From contig NC_048554.1 in NCBI RefSeq assembly GCF_902806685.2, positions 310,001 through 374,000 of the forward strand: a stretch of 64,000 bases of DNA, in the 5' to 3' direction. The DNA is from Maniola hyperantus. Lineage: Eukaryota; Arthropoda; Insecta; Lepidoptera; Nymphalidae. Of this stretch, positions 9,885-20,089 are shown piece after piece (within the stretch, counting starts at the first letter, position 1; each line of letters starts with the position of its first letter). Both the position numbers and the translations under genes were made by a program. Below the pieces are notes generated by a model. That model was not told the origin of the DNA. It saw only the letters and a list, made by a program, of their open reading frames with translations, and ran no database searches.

Positions 9885-10610
9885 GTGGTTATATCAAAGT
9901 CTATCCTACTATTTGTTTCTGCATTTCATCTTTTTACAGGCCGAGCATTGTTATGGTACAGAGGCAACAAATGTCAAGTTTCGTCTTGGTCAGAATTGAA
10001 AACTTTATTTTTAGAGGAATTTGATGCAGTAGATTATGACTACAGGTTGCTAGGTGAAATTCGAGCAAGAACACAAGGCTCTGAAGAACCTGTGTCTATC
10101 TATTTCGCTGTAATGTTTTGCATGTTTTCAAGGTTGTCAACACCACTTTCCGAAGAACAAAAGTTACAAATTTTATTACATAATATTCGCCCTTTTTACT
10201 CAGAACAATTAGCTCTTGTTGACATTAAGTCTGTCGCAATGTTGAAGGAAAAGTGTCGCAAACTAGAGGCTGCGAGGCAGCGTTCCGCCTTATTTTCTGA
10301 GCCTACTAACAGTAAGGCAACTTTAAGTTCAGAGTTTGCTTACAAACAAGTGACAAAACAGATAAACACACTTTCAGTCACACCTGCACCTAAGGTTGAT
10401 ACAAGTAAAGGCACTAATTTTACGAAAACAAATAAACAACTATGTTACAAGTGCGGCAAGGGTAACCATTCCTTTAAATTTTGCAGGACAGTTCCGAAAT
10501 TTATTAGATGTTTTTCGTGTGGACGTCAGAACTTTACAGTAAAGACATGTCCAAGTTGTAGTAAAAAGGCGATTAGTAAACCCGCTCCGGACAAAAATTC
10601 AAAAAACTAA
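9885..10610 (+). CDS. gag: Gag polyprotein, N-terminus missing
   Basis: Retrotransposon structural protein that would form the particle and bind the element's RNA. The frame is open from a stop at 9867-9869; no ATG starts it, so the true N-terminal half is lost. Residues counted from 9885: a capsid-type block with GRALLWYRGNK at 19-29 and a conserved LFLEEF, then a basic linker and a zinc knuckle C187-x2-C190-x4-H195-x4-C200. A second knuckle (C209, C212, C222) has Phe217 where His is expected, followed by another CPSC. The frame ends at TAA 10608-10610, immediately after the A AAA AAC heptamer that leads into the protease frame. A pyrimidine-rich TTTTTACAG before residue 19 resembles a splice acceptor, but the Gag-like reading continues across it. 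Confidence 0.88.
   Translation: MVISKSILLFVSAFHLFTGRALLWYRGNKCQVSSWSELKTLFLEEFDAVDYDYRLLGEIRARTQGSEEPVSIYFAVMFCMFSRLSTPLSEEQKLQILLHNIRPFYSEQLALVDIKSVAMLKEKCRKLEAARQRSALFSEPTNSKATLSSEFAYKQVTKQINTLSVTPAPKVDTSKGTNFTKTNKQLCYKCGKGNHSFKFCRTVPKFIRCFSCGRQNFTVKTCPSCSKKAISKPAPDKNSKN
10601..10607 (+). promoter_or_regulatory. -1 ribosomal frameshift site, A AAA AAC
   Basis: The last three sense codons of gag are TCA AAA AAC, directly followed by TAA. The heptamer fits X XXY YYZ in the gag frame. The protease frame is -1 to gag and open from this heptamer onward without a stop. I could not see a strong stem-loop or pseudoknot in the next 60 bases by eye. Confidence 0.8.
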
Positions 10611-11596
10611 TTAGTAAGAACTGTGCAGAGACACAAGTAAATAACTTGGTCATTAACAACAAAACATCCCTTTTACCTGACACAGTTCTGTATTCAGTGG
10701 ATAAACGAGACTTTAGGCCACATTTAAAGGTTTTTGTTGACGGTTTTGAGATTACAGGTTTACTAGATTCCGGTGCTTGCGCGTCAATTTTGGGTAACCA
10801 GGCGCACAAGGTTTTTTTGAAATTCGGTTATAAATTGCATAGCAGTATTGATACCACATTTTCAGTGGCAAATGGAGACAAACTTGATTGCATGGGTTAT
10901 ATGTTTATTCCGATTACTTATAATTCCGTAACTCACATAATAAAATTTTTTGTAGTACCCTCTGTAATAGCGGATGTTATTTTTGGTTGTGACTTTTGGA
11001 AAACATTTCAGTTAGCCCCTGGCATTTTTGATAATTTAGAATTAATTAAGGCACCTTCTCAATTTTACAATATTTGCGCGATTGATAATAAACAAATTCA
11101 TACCATCACTTCTTTTGAAAACTTATCATCTCAACAGAAAGAATTAGCCCAGTCTGTAGTAAATAAATTTTTAGATATTTCTTCAGAGAAAATTGGATTG
11201 GGTAGAACAAAATTAATTGAACATGTTATTGACACCGGTGATGCCTTGCCAATAAAAATAAAACAATATCCACTTTCTCCCGAAAAGAAGGAAGCTTTAA
11301 GTAAAGAGTTAGATAGGATGCTGGAAATGGACGTAGTTACTCCGAGTGAAAGCCCTTGGAATAACCCAGCAATTTTAGTGAAAAAGGCAAATGGAGACTG
11401 GAGATTTTGCCTAGATTGCAGGAAATTAAATTCAGTGACAAAGGGGGATTCATACTCAATACCGTACATTCCACAAATTCTAGATAGCTTGAAAGAGGCA
11501 AGGTTTTTATCATCGATTGATTTAAGTTCAAGTTTCTGGCAAATTCCATTAGCTAACGACTCTCAGGAAAAAAACCAGTTTTACAGTTCCTGGTAG
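10607..11596 (+). CDS. pol: Pol N-terminal part: protease and start of reverse transcriptase
   Basis: Entered by -1 frameshift from gag, so no start codon is expected; the first codon after the slip is 10607-10609. The aspartic protease active site DSGA is encoded at 10766-10777 in a VDGFEITGLLDSGACAS context, with ILG downstream. A linker follows, then the beginning of the reverse transcriptase: PLSPEKKEAL, the WNNPAILVKKANGDWRFCLD block, RKLNSVT and SSIDLSSSFWQIPL. The frame meets a TAG at 11594-11596. The conserved reverse transcriptase reading continues in another frame beyond a run of seven A at 11568-11574, so the stop results from a single-base insertion or deletion there. The piece on its own would give no active polymerase. 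Confidence 0.9.
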   Translation, partial: LISKNCAETQVNNLVINNKTSLLPDTVLYSVDKRDFRPHLKVFVDGFEITGLLDSGACASILGNQAHKVFLKFGYKLHSSIDTTFSVANGDKLDCMGYMFIPITYNSVTHIIKFFVVPSVIADVIFGCDFWKTFQLAPGIFDNLELIKAPSQFYNICAIDNKQIHTITSFENLSSQQKELAQSVVNKFLDISSEKIGLGRTKLIEHVIDTGDALPIKIKQYPLSPEKKEALSKELDRMLEMDVVTPSESPWNNPAILVKKANGDWRFCLDCRKLNSVTKGDSYSIPYIPQILDSLKEARFLSSIDLSSSFWQIPLANDSQEKNQFYSSW

Positions 11597-13796
11597 AGGG
11601 TTATTCAAATTTAAAGTCATGCCGTTTGGCCTATGCGGTGCACCAGCACGACAGCAGAGGTTAATGGACCAGTTATTTAATCAAAAATTTTGTAGTGATA
11701 TTGAAAATGGAATAGTATTTTGTTATATAGATGATATTGTTATTTGTTCTGCTGATTTTGAAACCCATTTAATTTTATTAAACAGAGTTCTGGATAAACT
11801 AAAAATGGCTCAACTATCCATAAATTTTGATAAATGTAATTTTTTTAGAAACTCTTTGAAATATTTAGGGTATATAGTGGATGAATTTGGTTTACGCACA
11901 GATCCTGGAAAAGTTGCCGCAGTTTTGAACTTTCCGACCCCAAAAACTGCACAGGAGGTAAAGATTTTCCTAGGCACTTGTTCTTGGTACAGGCGCTTTA
12001 TTAGGAATTTTTCAACCATCGCTGCACCACTCAATAGACTAACGAGTAAAGGAAAGAACGCACCTAAATTTGAGTGGAGCGAACAGGCAGAGGTAGCATT
12101 TAATACATTGAAGAATGCGTTGGTAACCGCACCTGTTCTTGCGGTACCGAATTTTGAAAAACCATTCAAAATACATTGTGATGCTTCTGCATATGGTGTT
12201 GGCGGTATGCTGACGCAAGAAACCGATGGTTGCGATCATCCCATTGCGTATGTCAGTAGGAGCCTAAATAAAAACGAAAGGAATTACAGCGCGACGGAAC
12301 GCGAGGCTCTAGCTGTGATTTTTGCAGTGGAGAAATTTCAGGCTTATTTTGGTTCCAAGCCAGTCACAATTATCACAGACCATGCATCCCTAAAGTGGTT
12401 CTTAAATTTAGAAAATCCCTCAGGACGACTCGCCAGATGGGGTTGTAGATTATCACAATATAATTTTGTTATCGAACATAGGAAGGGTTGTGATAATGTA
12501 GTTCCGGATACCTTGTCGAGACTCATACACGTAGATGTAGTTGGTGATCGTAATGATAACTCTAGTCAACAAGTTTTGGTAGATGACTGGTATGACAAAA
12601 CATTTAATGGCTGTAAAATCAATCCAGCAAATTTTCCGAATTTTAGTATTTTGAACGATAAACTATATCGTTACAGTAAATGTAAATACCAGCTTCTCAG
12701 TGAGTTCGACTGGAAAGAGGTAGTCCACAAGAACGACATCCTTAGAATTATGCAACAAAACCATGCAGATGCAACTGCAGGTCATTTTGGTGTGTTCAAA
12801 ACTCATCGCAGATTATCCCTCAGATATTTTTGGCGTGGTATGTATAAGGACGTGGTTGAGTACGTTAAGAATTGTGATACTTGCTCTGCGTATAAACACA
12901 CGACATCAGCCACTCCAGGTCTGCTAGGGAAGCCTAAAGTCTGCGAGAGACCTTTTCAGGTCATTTCGGCTGATTTAGTCGGACCTTTGCCTAGGTCTAA
13001 ATCAGGATTTACATTTCTTTTTGTGGTGACGTGTTGTTTTTCGAAATATACAATGTTGTTTCCGTTACGGCGTGCCACAGGTGCCGCTGTTGTTAAAGCG
13101 CTAGAGAATTTTGTATTTTTGAACCATAGTGTTCCAGAGACTGTGATTGTGGACAATGGGTCCCAATTTACAGGATCTGAATTCCGTAATCTCATTAAGC
13201 GTTATAATATTCCGAAATTACACTACACACCACTGTACACTCCGCAAGTTAACCTTGTTGAGAGGTACAATAAGGTTGTTATGACTGCTGTAGCCGCTTT
13301 TGTGAAAGATAACCACAGGTCCTGGGACGAAAACCTGTACAAGGTCCAGTTCGCCATAAACAGTGCGGTTAATGAATCCACTGGATTCTCCCCGTTCTTC
13401 CTTGTCCACGCTAGAGAACCGGTCTTAAATGGTTCCTTCTATAAGGACACGGATAAGGAGTACGAGGCCGGAATTCCAAGGGAGGAATACGCAGGAAAGT
13501 TTGGAAATTTGGAGGACATATTTGGTCAGGTTAGGAGAAATTTGTTTCAGGCTCATGCAGAGTATGCAACGCATTACAACTTAAGGCGTAGGTCTGCAAG
13601 CTATTCTGTTGGGGATATAGTGTGGAAAAAGACCTATCCACAAAGCGACGCTACAAATTTTTTCGCAGCTAAGCTGGCACCTAAGTATGAAAAGTGCAGG
13701 GTTGTCAAGGTTTTGTCACCTTTGGTTTATGAACTAGTTAGAGTAGCTGACAACCACCCAATAGGCACTTGGCATATTAAGGATATTAAGAAGTAG
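11575..13796 (+). CDS. pol: Pol C-terminal part: RT catalytic core, RNase H, integrase
   Basis: Continues pol after the frameshift at 11568-11574. Residues counted from the Met at 11619: FGLCGAPA, the RT active site YIDD at 36-39, RT thumb; RNase H with Asp188 (CDAS), Glu229, Asp254 (TDHASLKW) and Asp297, in VPDTLSRL where Ala is more usual than Pro. Integrase: zinc-binding H382, H389, C419, C422; catalytic D452, D512 and E548, spaced D,D-35-E; the C-terminus has KLAPKYEK...VYEL, resembling the GPY/F module, and ends GTWHIKDIKK. All catalytic residues I can check are present, so the element decayed only recently. No chromodomain or env follows. Confidence 0.93.
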
Positions 13797-14607
13797 ATAT
13801 TTGCCATTACTTAGTTTGGTCTAAACTGTTTGAATATTTAAGTTATCAATATTCAATTAGGAATTTGTATGAGTGTAGTGATGTTCTGAATTAACAGTTA
13901 CATTACCATGGTTCAGTTGAGGATGAATGTAGTGGATGTATGTAGGGATGAATATGTGATGATTGGAATGCTTGTGGTAGACCAACCGGTTGAGAAAGTA
14001 AAAATGCAAATATCGTACTTTGGGGATAACGAAAAGGGGGGGTTTTGTGTTTTGTTTTCGTTTTCCTTCTAGATAATGGATCATTTCTGTTATTTTTCCG
14101 ATTCTGTTCCGAGATCTATTTTCTAGGAGAGTTATTTCGTTTTTTTTTTCTCATATTCCGATTTTGATTCGGTTTTATTTTTCCGAATGGGATAGAGAAC
14201 GGTTGCCATATCAGATGGACCCGTTCACAACCAGATTTTCCGTATTTGTTGAGTAACAAATATTACGATGGTAGTTTAAAAGAGTGAACCACCGTAGGCC
14301 CAGACGCATTCTATCAGTCAGCTGAAGAATGATGCCAAGATGTTTCCACTCAAGTGTCTTAGACACCATGAAGTTTTTTTTGTATATATTCTTTTTAGAA
14401 GTTAGGGTTGTGTAGTTAAGTATAATGTATAAAACCTTACACTGTTTTCAGTATATTTATTTTGTTAGACAATTTTCCTTGTTAGTAGTAGATGTGCGTT
14501 CACGCGTAACTTCTGTGTTTTTTTTTGTTTGTTTGTTTCAGGCAAATTGTTAGTAGTTGTTGGATGACGCTGAGGGCAGCGTGGTTCAACCTGTTGAACC
14601 TTTTCGT
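13797..14607 (+). other. Noncoding tail of the retrotransposon between pol and polypurine tract
   Basis: About 800 bases without a usable reading frame. Contains T-rich repeats of TTCCGATT type (14090-14200). It is long for a gypsy element without env and could hold packaging or export signals; nothing in it resembles an envelope gene. Confidence 0.6.
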
Positions 14608-14621
14608 AGGAGGGGAAGTAT
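14608..14621 (+). promoter_or_regulatory. Polypurine tract of the LTR retrotransposon
   Basis: AGGAGGGGAAGTAT directly precedes the TGTGACG start of the 3' LTR. This is the expected plus-strand primer position. Confidence 0.8.
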
Positions 14622-16102
14622 TGTGACGTTGTAAATTGAACTACTAATTAGCGTTTCGCTTTTAATTAAAATCTATTTTGTTCAAAGTATGTTGGTGCCA
14701 CCTAGCATCAAGGTGCAGAACTACGCGTGGGTCGATGTTCAGAGTTCATTCGAGCCACAATAGATGGCGTTTGCTTCGTTGTCAATTGTCGTAAAAATAA
14801 AACAAAATAATTAAATAAAACCATAATATCATTTGTTTATTGTTAAGTCATTAACAAAACGGTTCTTATAATATATCCTTAGGTTCCGCAAATATTCAAA
14901 AATGAATTGGCTTTATGATCAAACTAACTGAGAGCGGCCACACTCGGGTTGCGTCTGGCAACACCGATTGCTGAGATTTAGAATTTTCCTGGAGTCAACA
15001 TGTGAAGACGAATTTTTTTCGTTCCAGGAAAATCTCACTTCTTTTCGCCCATGGCTTCGCCTGGAAAAATACAATAGTCATAAATTTTAGTCATCCTAAC
15101 GTATTTTCAATGTTTCATCAGTTATGGTGAGTGAAAAATCAAGTAATGTGGATTCGACAAAATGGCGGTTTGGTTAGAGAAAATCCTAATCTCATGATTT
15201 CTTTCAGTTCCAGTTATTTTAACTTCCCAAATAAATGAGGATAATGGGTTGTGGGTGGACTTCTGAAAACCATTGGTGGCCAGGAGTTCAATAGGTGAGT
15301 TGTGTTTGATCGGGAAAATTCCACGTGTCGAAATTTTCACACAGCACAAATTATAATCTTGTTTTTCTTTGTTACAGGGTTTACGTTTACGTTTACGTTT
15401 TAGTTTTCCGTTTTCCGTTTGCGTTTCCGTTTTTAGTTTTCGGTTTTCCGTATTTATTTCTTTTGCACATTCACGTTGGCAACTTAATTTCTATGGATAA
15501 GACTTGGTGAAAATCTTTGTAATGAAACATTTCGGTTGTGAAGAATCAAATAAATTGAGTTTTGGATCTTGGCCGATGCCGTCCAGCTACCTTGCAGTCT
15601 TCGCACCTACAAGTAAGCAAATGTTTGTATCCTGGAACCGTTTAGTGAACCTTCTTAGTGTATGTGTACAGTAAGAACCCTGTCTTTACTACTGAGCTTT
15701 TATTTTGAAACAATTTTATGAATTTTACTGTGTCATTGTCTATTCCATGCCAATGGCATCTTAAATTTAAAACATAGATCTTATGTACTATCTACCTAAG
15801 TCATTCTAATGTATCTAAATTAAGTCTTGGCATTAAGCTAGAATAACTAAGCATTATTAGCCATCACTATGTATTAAGCGACCCCGGTAAAAGTTACATT
15901 AAAAACAATTTTGCCTAACATCTAGCAAATTTCATTTATAACACCTCATATACATTACAAGGGAGTCGACGGCTAGCTTCTATTCTTTACTAGGTAGATA
16001 GATCAAGTAAAGTAAATTATTATTTTCCTCTAATCTTTGTAAGGTGGTAGATTATTCCGTATCCGGGTATATTTCTATTCCGCCCAATTTATCACCCTTA
16101 CA
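14622..16102 (+). mobile_element. Complete 3' LTR, 1481 bp
   Basis: Starts TGTGACGTTG and ends CACCCTTACA, so it has TG..CA borders with a short TGT/ACA inversion. From 14827 it matches 1-1294. Candidate poly(A) signals AATAAA are at 14796-14801, 14814-14819 and 15549-15554. A T-rich ACGTTT tract at about 15379-15455 differs in length from the other copy. No target duplication can be read because the 5' end of the element is missing. Confidence 0.92.
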
Positions 16103-16470
16103 TTATATGTGAAATTCTTTGTTCCCCATTACCCATAATTTCTAAATTCCTGAACAGATTTGGAATGCGTTATCGTTATCGTTAGATTCCTTATTATCAC
16201 TAAGACTAAAAAGGACCAAACCTTTTGAGTTAGTGTATAGTGATTCCTGATAGTGTACATAGTGTAAGTGCTGAAAGAACACGTCAACAAAGTGTCATAT
16301 CTCAAATCAAGAAAGACTAAGATGTGTCAGTGGATAATTTATTAGTATATAAGATAATTTATAAGTTTAGGTTAAAATAAAATAACTTATTAGTCATACA
16401 TTAGGCTAGATCGTAATATAATTGAGTAGCTAATTGGCACTCAACAATAAGGAAAAAAAAAAAAAAAAAC
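16103..16470 (+). other. Unassigned segment ending in poly(A)
   Basis: No reading frame of note. It ends in GGCACTCAACAATAAGG and a run of about 18 A (16453-16470), so it may be the 3' end of a retroposon. It directly follows the LTR. Confidence 0.35.
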
Positions 16471-16530
16471 TAGTGACTTGGCTATAATTTTTTCGAAAAC
16501 AAAATGGCGGATTTTTTTACTTATTACCAC

Positions 16531-16735
16531 ATTTGAAAAAATCTGTGATGTGACCACAAATTTACGGTTTTCTGATTTTTCCCCTTACGTGTGCTATAAG
16601 ACCTACGTATCTGCCAAACATGATTCTAAGTCAACGGGAAGTACCCTATAGGTTTTCTTGACAAACACGACGGACAGACAAGAAAGTAATCCTATAAGGG
16701 TTTCTTTTTTCCTTATGAGGTACGGAACCCTAAAA
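16531..16735 (+). repeat. R1 repeat, 3' half
   Basis: From TCTGTGATGTGACCACAAAT through CTAAGTCAACGGGAAGTACC to TTATGAGGTACGGAACCCTA. 16736-17151 after it shows no recognised gene. Confidence 0.75.
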
Positions 16736-17151
16736 AATTAAACGTAAGTACAAAATATTATAGGATGGTACGGAACTCTTCGTGTCCGTCTCACACTAGC
16801 TCAGATTATACGCGTAATAATTGAAACAATAAGTAGATACCCTCTTTCTGGTAAAGTTGGTTAAAAAGTGCTAAACTTTTCCCCATATAATAAAACAATA
16901 GACGAGGCTGTTTCTATGTCAGTAAAACCATCAATCAAATGACTAACTAACTCATTAACAGTAACTAAGTAGGTGTAGTCTGTCTGTATGGATGCGACAA
17001 AAAAGTCAACAAGAACAGTTCGTGCTACGCGGCGTGTTCCTAGAACCACGCTGAAGGAAAACTACACACATGCGATAGTTGGTTAGTGGTTTAATTGGAG
17101 TAGCTACCACGTCGCGTCTCGACGCACTGCTGGGAACTATCACTACCTATC

Positions 17152-17381
17152 TAAATCTAAATACATAAAAGGAAAAGGTGACTAACTGACTGATTGATCT
17201 ATCAACGCACAGCTGAAATTACTGGATGGATCGGGCTGAAATTTGGCATGCAGATAGCTATTATAACGTAGGCATCCGCTAAGAATGGATTTTTAAAAAT
17301 TCAACCCCTAAGGTAGAAAAACAGGGGGTTGTTTATATTATGTAGTCCACGCGGAACGAAATCGCGAGTATAATAGCTAGT
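17152..17381 (+). repeat. R2 repeat
   Basis: Complete copy: AAATACATAAAAGGAAAAGG, GACT units, TCTATCAACGCACAGCT, GGATCGGGCTGAAATTTGGC, GTAGTCCACGCGG and an AGCTAG end. It abuts an R3 copy directly. Confidence 0.8.
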
Positions 17382-17606
17382 CAGTACCCTTATTAAAAAT
17401 GCGAAAGTGTGTTTGTTTGTTGGTTTGTTGGTTTGTCTTTCAATCACGTCGCAACGGTACAACGAATTGACGTGATTTTTTGCATGGGTATACTTAGATA
17501 AAAACCTGGAGACATGGGCTACTTTTCATGCCGGAAAATGAAAGAGTTCCCACGGAATTTTTAAACATCTAATTCCACGCGGACAAAGTCGCGGGCATCA
17601 GTTAGT
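17382..17606 (+). repeat. R3 repeat
   Basis: AAATGCGAAAGTGTGTTTG, CAATCACGTCGCAACGG, GGGCTACTTTTCATGCCGG and AGTCGCGGGCATCAGTTAGT in order. Confidence 0.8.
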
Positions 17607-17856
17607 TGAAGATAAAATGTAGCCCGCAGTGCGTTGAGATACCTACCTCAAATGCAAATTGAAGCTCGGATAAGGTAACGTTTGAAAGACACCGCTCTAA
17701 TCTCGCCGCCCGCTGTTTCTATGAATCTCGCACAATTGCCTCGCAGGGAAAACCTGCCATTGTTTACACAATCCACATGGAAACCTCTGCGCAGTGCGCA
17801 CGCAACACACCTATCTAATAGTAACTAATAAAATAATATTAACGGTATAATAATTG

Positions 17857-18074
17857 ACTAGCTTATACTCGCGACTTCGTCCGCGTGGACTACAAAAAAA
17901 TTCAAACCTCTATTTCACTCCCTTAGGGGTTAAATTTTCAAAAATCCTTTCTTAGCGGATGCCTGCGTCATAATCTACATGCCAAAATTCAGCCCGATCC
18001 GTAAAGTAGTTTGAGCTGTGCGCTGATAGATCAGTCAGTCAGTCAGTCACCTTTTCCTTTTATATATTTAGATT
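17857..18074 (-). repeat. R2 repeat, reverse
   Basis: Begins CTAGCTTATACTCGCGACTT and ends CAGTCACC...TATATATTTAGATTA. Short CAGT run of 4 units. The preceding 17607-17856 and following 18075-18464 hold no gene; an R1 hairpin remnant (GCGAGTCGGACTCGCGC) lies at about 18437. Confidence 0.8.
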
Positions 18075-18464
18075 AGATAGATACCTTTAGGAGCTAAGGC
18101 GGAAAAGTAAAAGCAATACAAATAATTATTAGTATTTTAATTATAATTATTGAAACGAGCATTAATGATCTCGGATCGCCACCGCCACTTTATGATCTGT
18201 TTTGGTTTCTAAACCTGATTCGGGAACTGGTTGTTAGGGCTGCCGAAAATTTTATTTTAATTTTATTTATTATACTTTATTGCACACAACACAGAGTAAA
18301 CATATCAAAAAAAACATACAAGCATCTTAATCTAATAGCTGTAGCATGCAAAGGCGGCATTATCGCTAACGCAATCTCTTCCAGAAGTTCCAGGCAACCT
18401 TTGACGAAATGAAAACCTTTCAAAACCCGGCCAAATGCGAGTCGGACTCGCGCACTTATGGTAC

Positions 18465-18748
18465 GACTAGCTTATGCTCGCGACTTCGTCCGCGTGGACT
18501 ACACAAATTTCAAACCCCTATTTCAACCCCTTAGGGGTTGAATTTTCAAAAATCCTTTCTTAGCGGATTCCTACGTCATAATAGCTATCAGCATACCAAA
18601 TTTCAGCCTGATCCGTCCAGTAGTTTGAGCTGTGCGTTGATAGATCAGTCAGTCAGTCAGTCAGTCAGTCAGTCAGTCAGTCAGTCAGTCAGTCAGTCAG
18701 TCAGTCAGTCAGTCAGTCAGTCACCTTTTCCTTTTATATATTTAGATT
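18465..18748 (-). repeat. R2 repeat with expanded CAGT array
   Basis: Same family as 17857-18074, but the CAGT run (18646-18722) has about 19 uninterrupted units against 3-6 in most other copies. The reading frame over this run encodes only SVSQ repeats and is not a gene. Confidence 0.85.
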
Positions 18749-18909
18749 ACACCTAACGAGTACAGTGTCTACTCAGTGAGTACTCGGTTGGTATAAACAC
18801 TTACGAGTGCTCGGCGCAATTTCGAAATACGTATAAACGGCCACCACAGCACTGTCTCGGCCGAGTGACATTTTACTGTCTCGCTTCACTACTCGGTAGG
18901 TGTAATCAG

Positions 18910-19464
18910 CCCATTAGGGTTCCTTACAAAAGTCGTATCTTTTCGACATTTTGGACGATAATTCAAACACCATTATGCATAAAATAAAAAAATGCTTTTA
19001 TTTGATACCACACTTAGTATATTAGTCTTACTTTGAAAATTGAAAATGCTAATTATCCATACTTCCATACTAATATTATAAATGCGAAAGTGTGTCTGTC
19101 TGTCTGCTAGCTTTTCACGGCTCAACCGTTCAACCGATTTTGACGAAATTTGGTACAGAGCTAGCTTGCATCCCGGGAAAGGCCATAGGCTACTTTTTAT
19201 CCCGGAAAATTGAAGAGTTCCTACAGGATGTTTAAAAAACTAAATCCACGCGGACGAAGTCGCGGGCATTATCTAGTTTGTTCATAAGCACGTTTTAATT
19301 TTCTTTAGTAATGTAACCACAAATTCACGGTTTTCGGATTTTTCCTCTTATGTGTGCTATAAGACCTACCTACCAACGGGAAGTACCCTGCAGGTTTCTT
19401 GACAGACAACGAAGTGATCCTAAAAGGGTTCCTTTTTCCTTTTGAGGTGCGGAACCCTAAAAAC
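18910..19464 (+). repeat. R1 repeat split by a nested R3 copy
   Basis: R1 left part 18910-19058 (AGGGTTCCTTAC, TTTTGGACGATAATTCAAA). R3 19059-19278 (CCATACTAATATTATAAATG to GCATTATCTAGT). R1 then resumes with GTTCATAAGCACG and ends GAGGTGCGGAACCCTAAAAA. The order shows that R3 inserted after R1. Confidence 0.8.
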
Positions 19465-19621
19465 GTGTAAGAATCGCCCTTTGCACAAGTGCAAAATCAA
19501 GAAAAATCTTATTACTATCGTAATTACAAACCACTATAAACTTATTGTCGAATGAATTACTTTTATGCTTCTCTGCTATGTTTCTACAAAAAAATCTTTT
19601 TTGGGGCATTCAATAGGTATT

Positions 19622-19780
19622 CCCGAGCCAGCTGAAGTGGCAATGGGCAGGCCACGTCTGTCGTAGAACCGATGGCCGCTGGGGCAGACGTGTTCTGGAG
19701 TGGAGACGACCTCCAACCCGCTGGACTGAAGGCCTTAAGAAGGTTGCGGGAAGTGGGTAAATGAGGAAGGCAGAGGATTT
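19622..19780 (+). pseudogene. LINE fragment: endonuclease/reverse transcriptase C-terminus
   Basis: Forward translation gives QLKWQWAGHVCRR, WGRRVLEWRRPPTRWT and LKKVAGSG, the typical end of an RTE-type LINE ORF in moths and butterflies. It has a stop inside and is too short to function. Related pieces lie at 25676-25990, 30330-30480 and 59285-59475. Confidence 0.75.
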
Positions 19781-20089
19781 TATTTTTATTTTATTTAATA
19801 GGAAGCCAACGGTATACAAAGAAAACTAATTATGACGACTTATATAAACTTAGGACTATCATACAATGTATACTCACTTACATAACTGTACTAAGACATT
19901 CCTTGCATAAAATCTATAATAATTAAGTCAATTACTCAATAAGCTAAAAGTACAATAATTCTTACAACTAACAATAAAACTTAGAATGCTTCATTATATT
20001 GTTTACTCAATAAAGCTTATAAACGGAGTAGGTAGGTATTATGTTTAATTTAATTAAATAAAAATAAATGTTACTAACAATAAAAAAAA

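Larger units (their letters stand above)
9885..16102 (+). mobile_element. 5'-truncated Ty3/gypsy LTR retrotransposon
   Basis: Contents in order: partial gag, -1 frameshift site, protease, reverse transcriptase, RNase H, integrase, an 800-bp noncoding stretch, a polypurine tract and a 1481-bp 3' LTR. No 5' LTR, leader or primer binding site is found before 9885, so this copy is 5'-truncated and cannot be autonomous. There is no env-like frame between pol (13796) and the polypurine tract (14608). The domain order (integrase after RNase H) places it in Ty3/gypsy; I do not assign a clade. Confidence 0.93.

Noticed and set aside
9920..9945. Splice acceptor (TTTTTACAG) at the start of gag
   Set aside because: Gag-like residues continue in frame across it, so it is more simply coding sequence of a truncated gag.
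11131..13409. Antisense frames of 60-120 codons in pol
   Set aside because: They are shadows of the pol frame, with no domain of their own.
13857..14084. Envelope-like gene downstream of pol
   Set aside because: Frames in 13797-14607 are short, on the wrong strand or without signal peptide or membrane segments.
1..16102. A single 16-kb LTR retrotransposon bounded by the LTRs at 1-1294 and 14622-16102
   Set aside because: The left LTR is followed by the middle of an R2 repeat, without a primer binding site, and 1295-9884 consists of unrelated SINEs and MITEs.
18538..18756. 72-codon frame with SVSQ repeats
   Set aside because: Translation of the CAGT array of an R2 repeat; similar frames recur at other R2 copies (24161, 42744).
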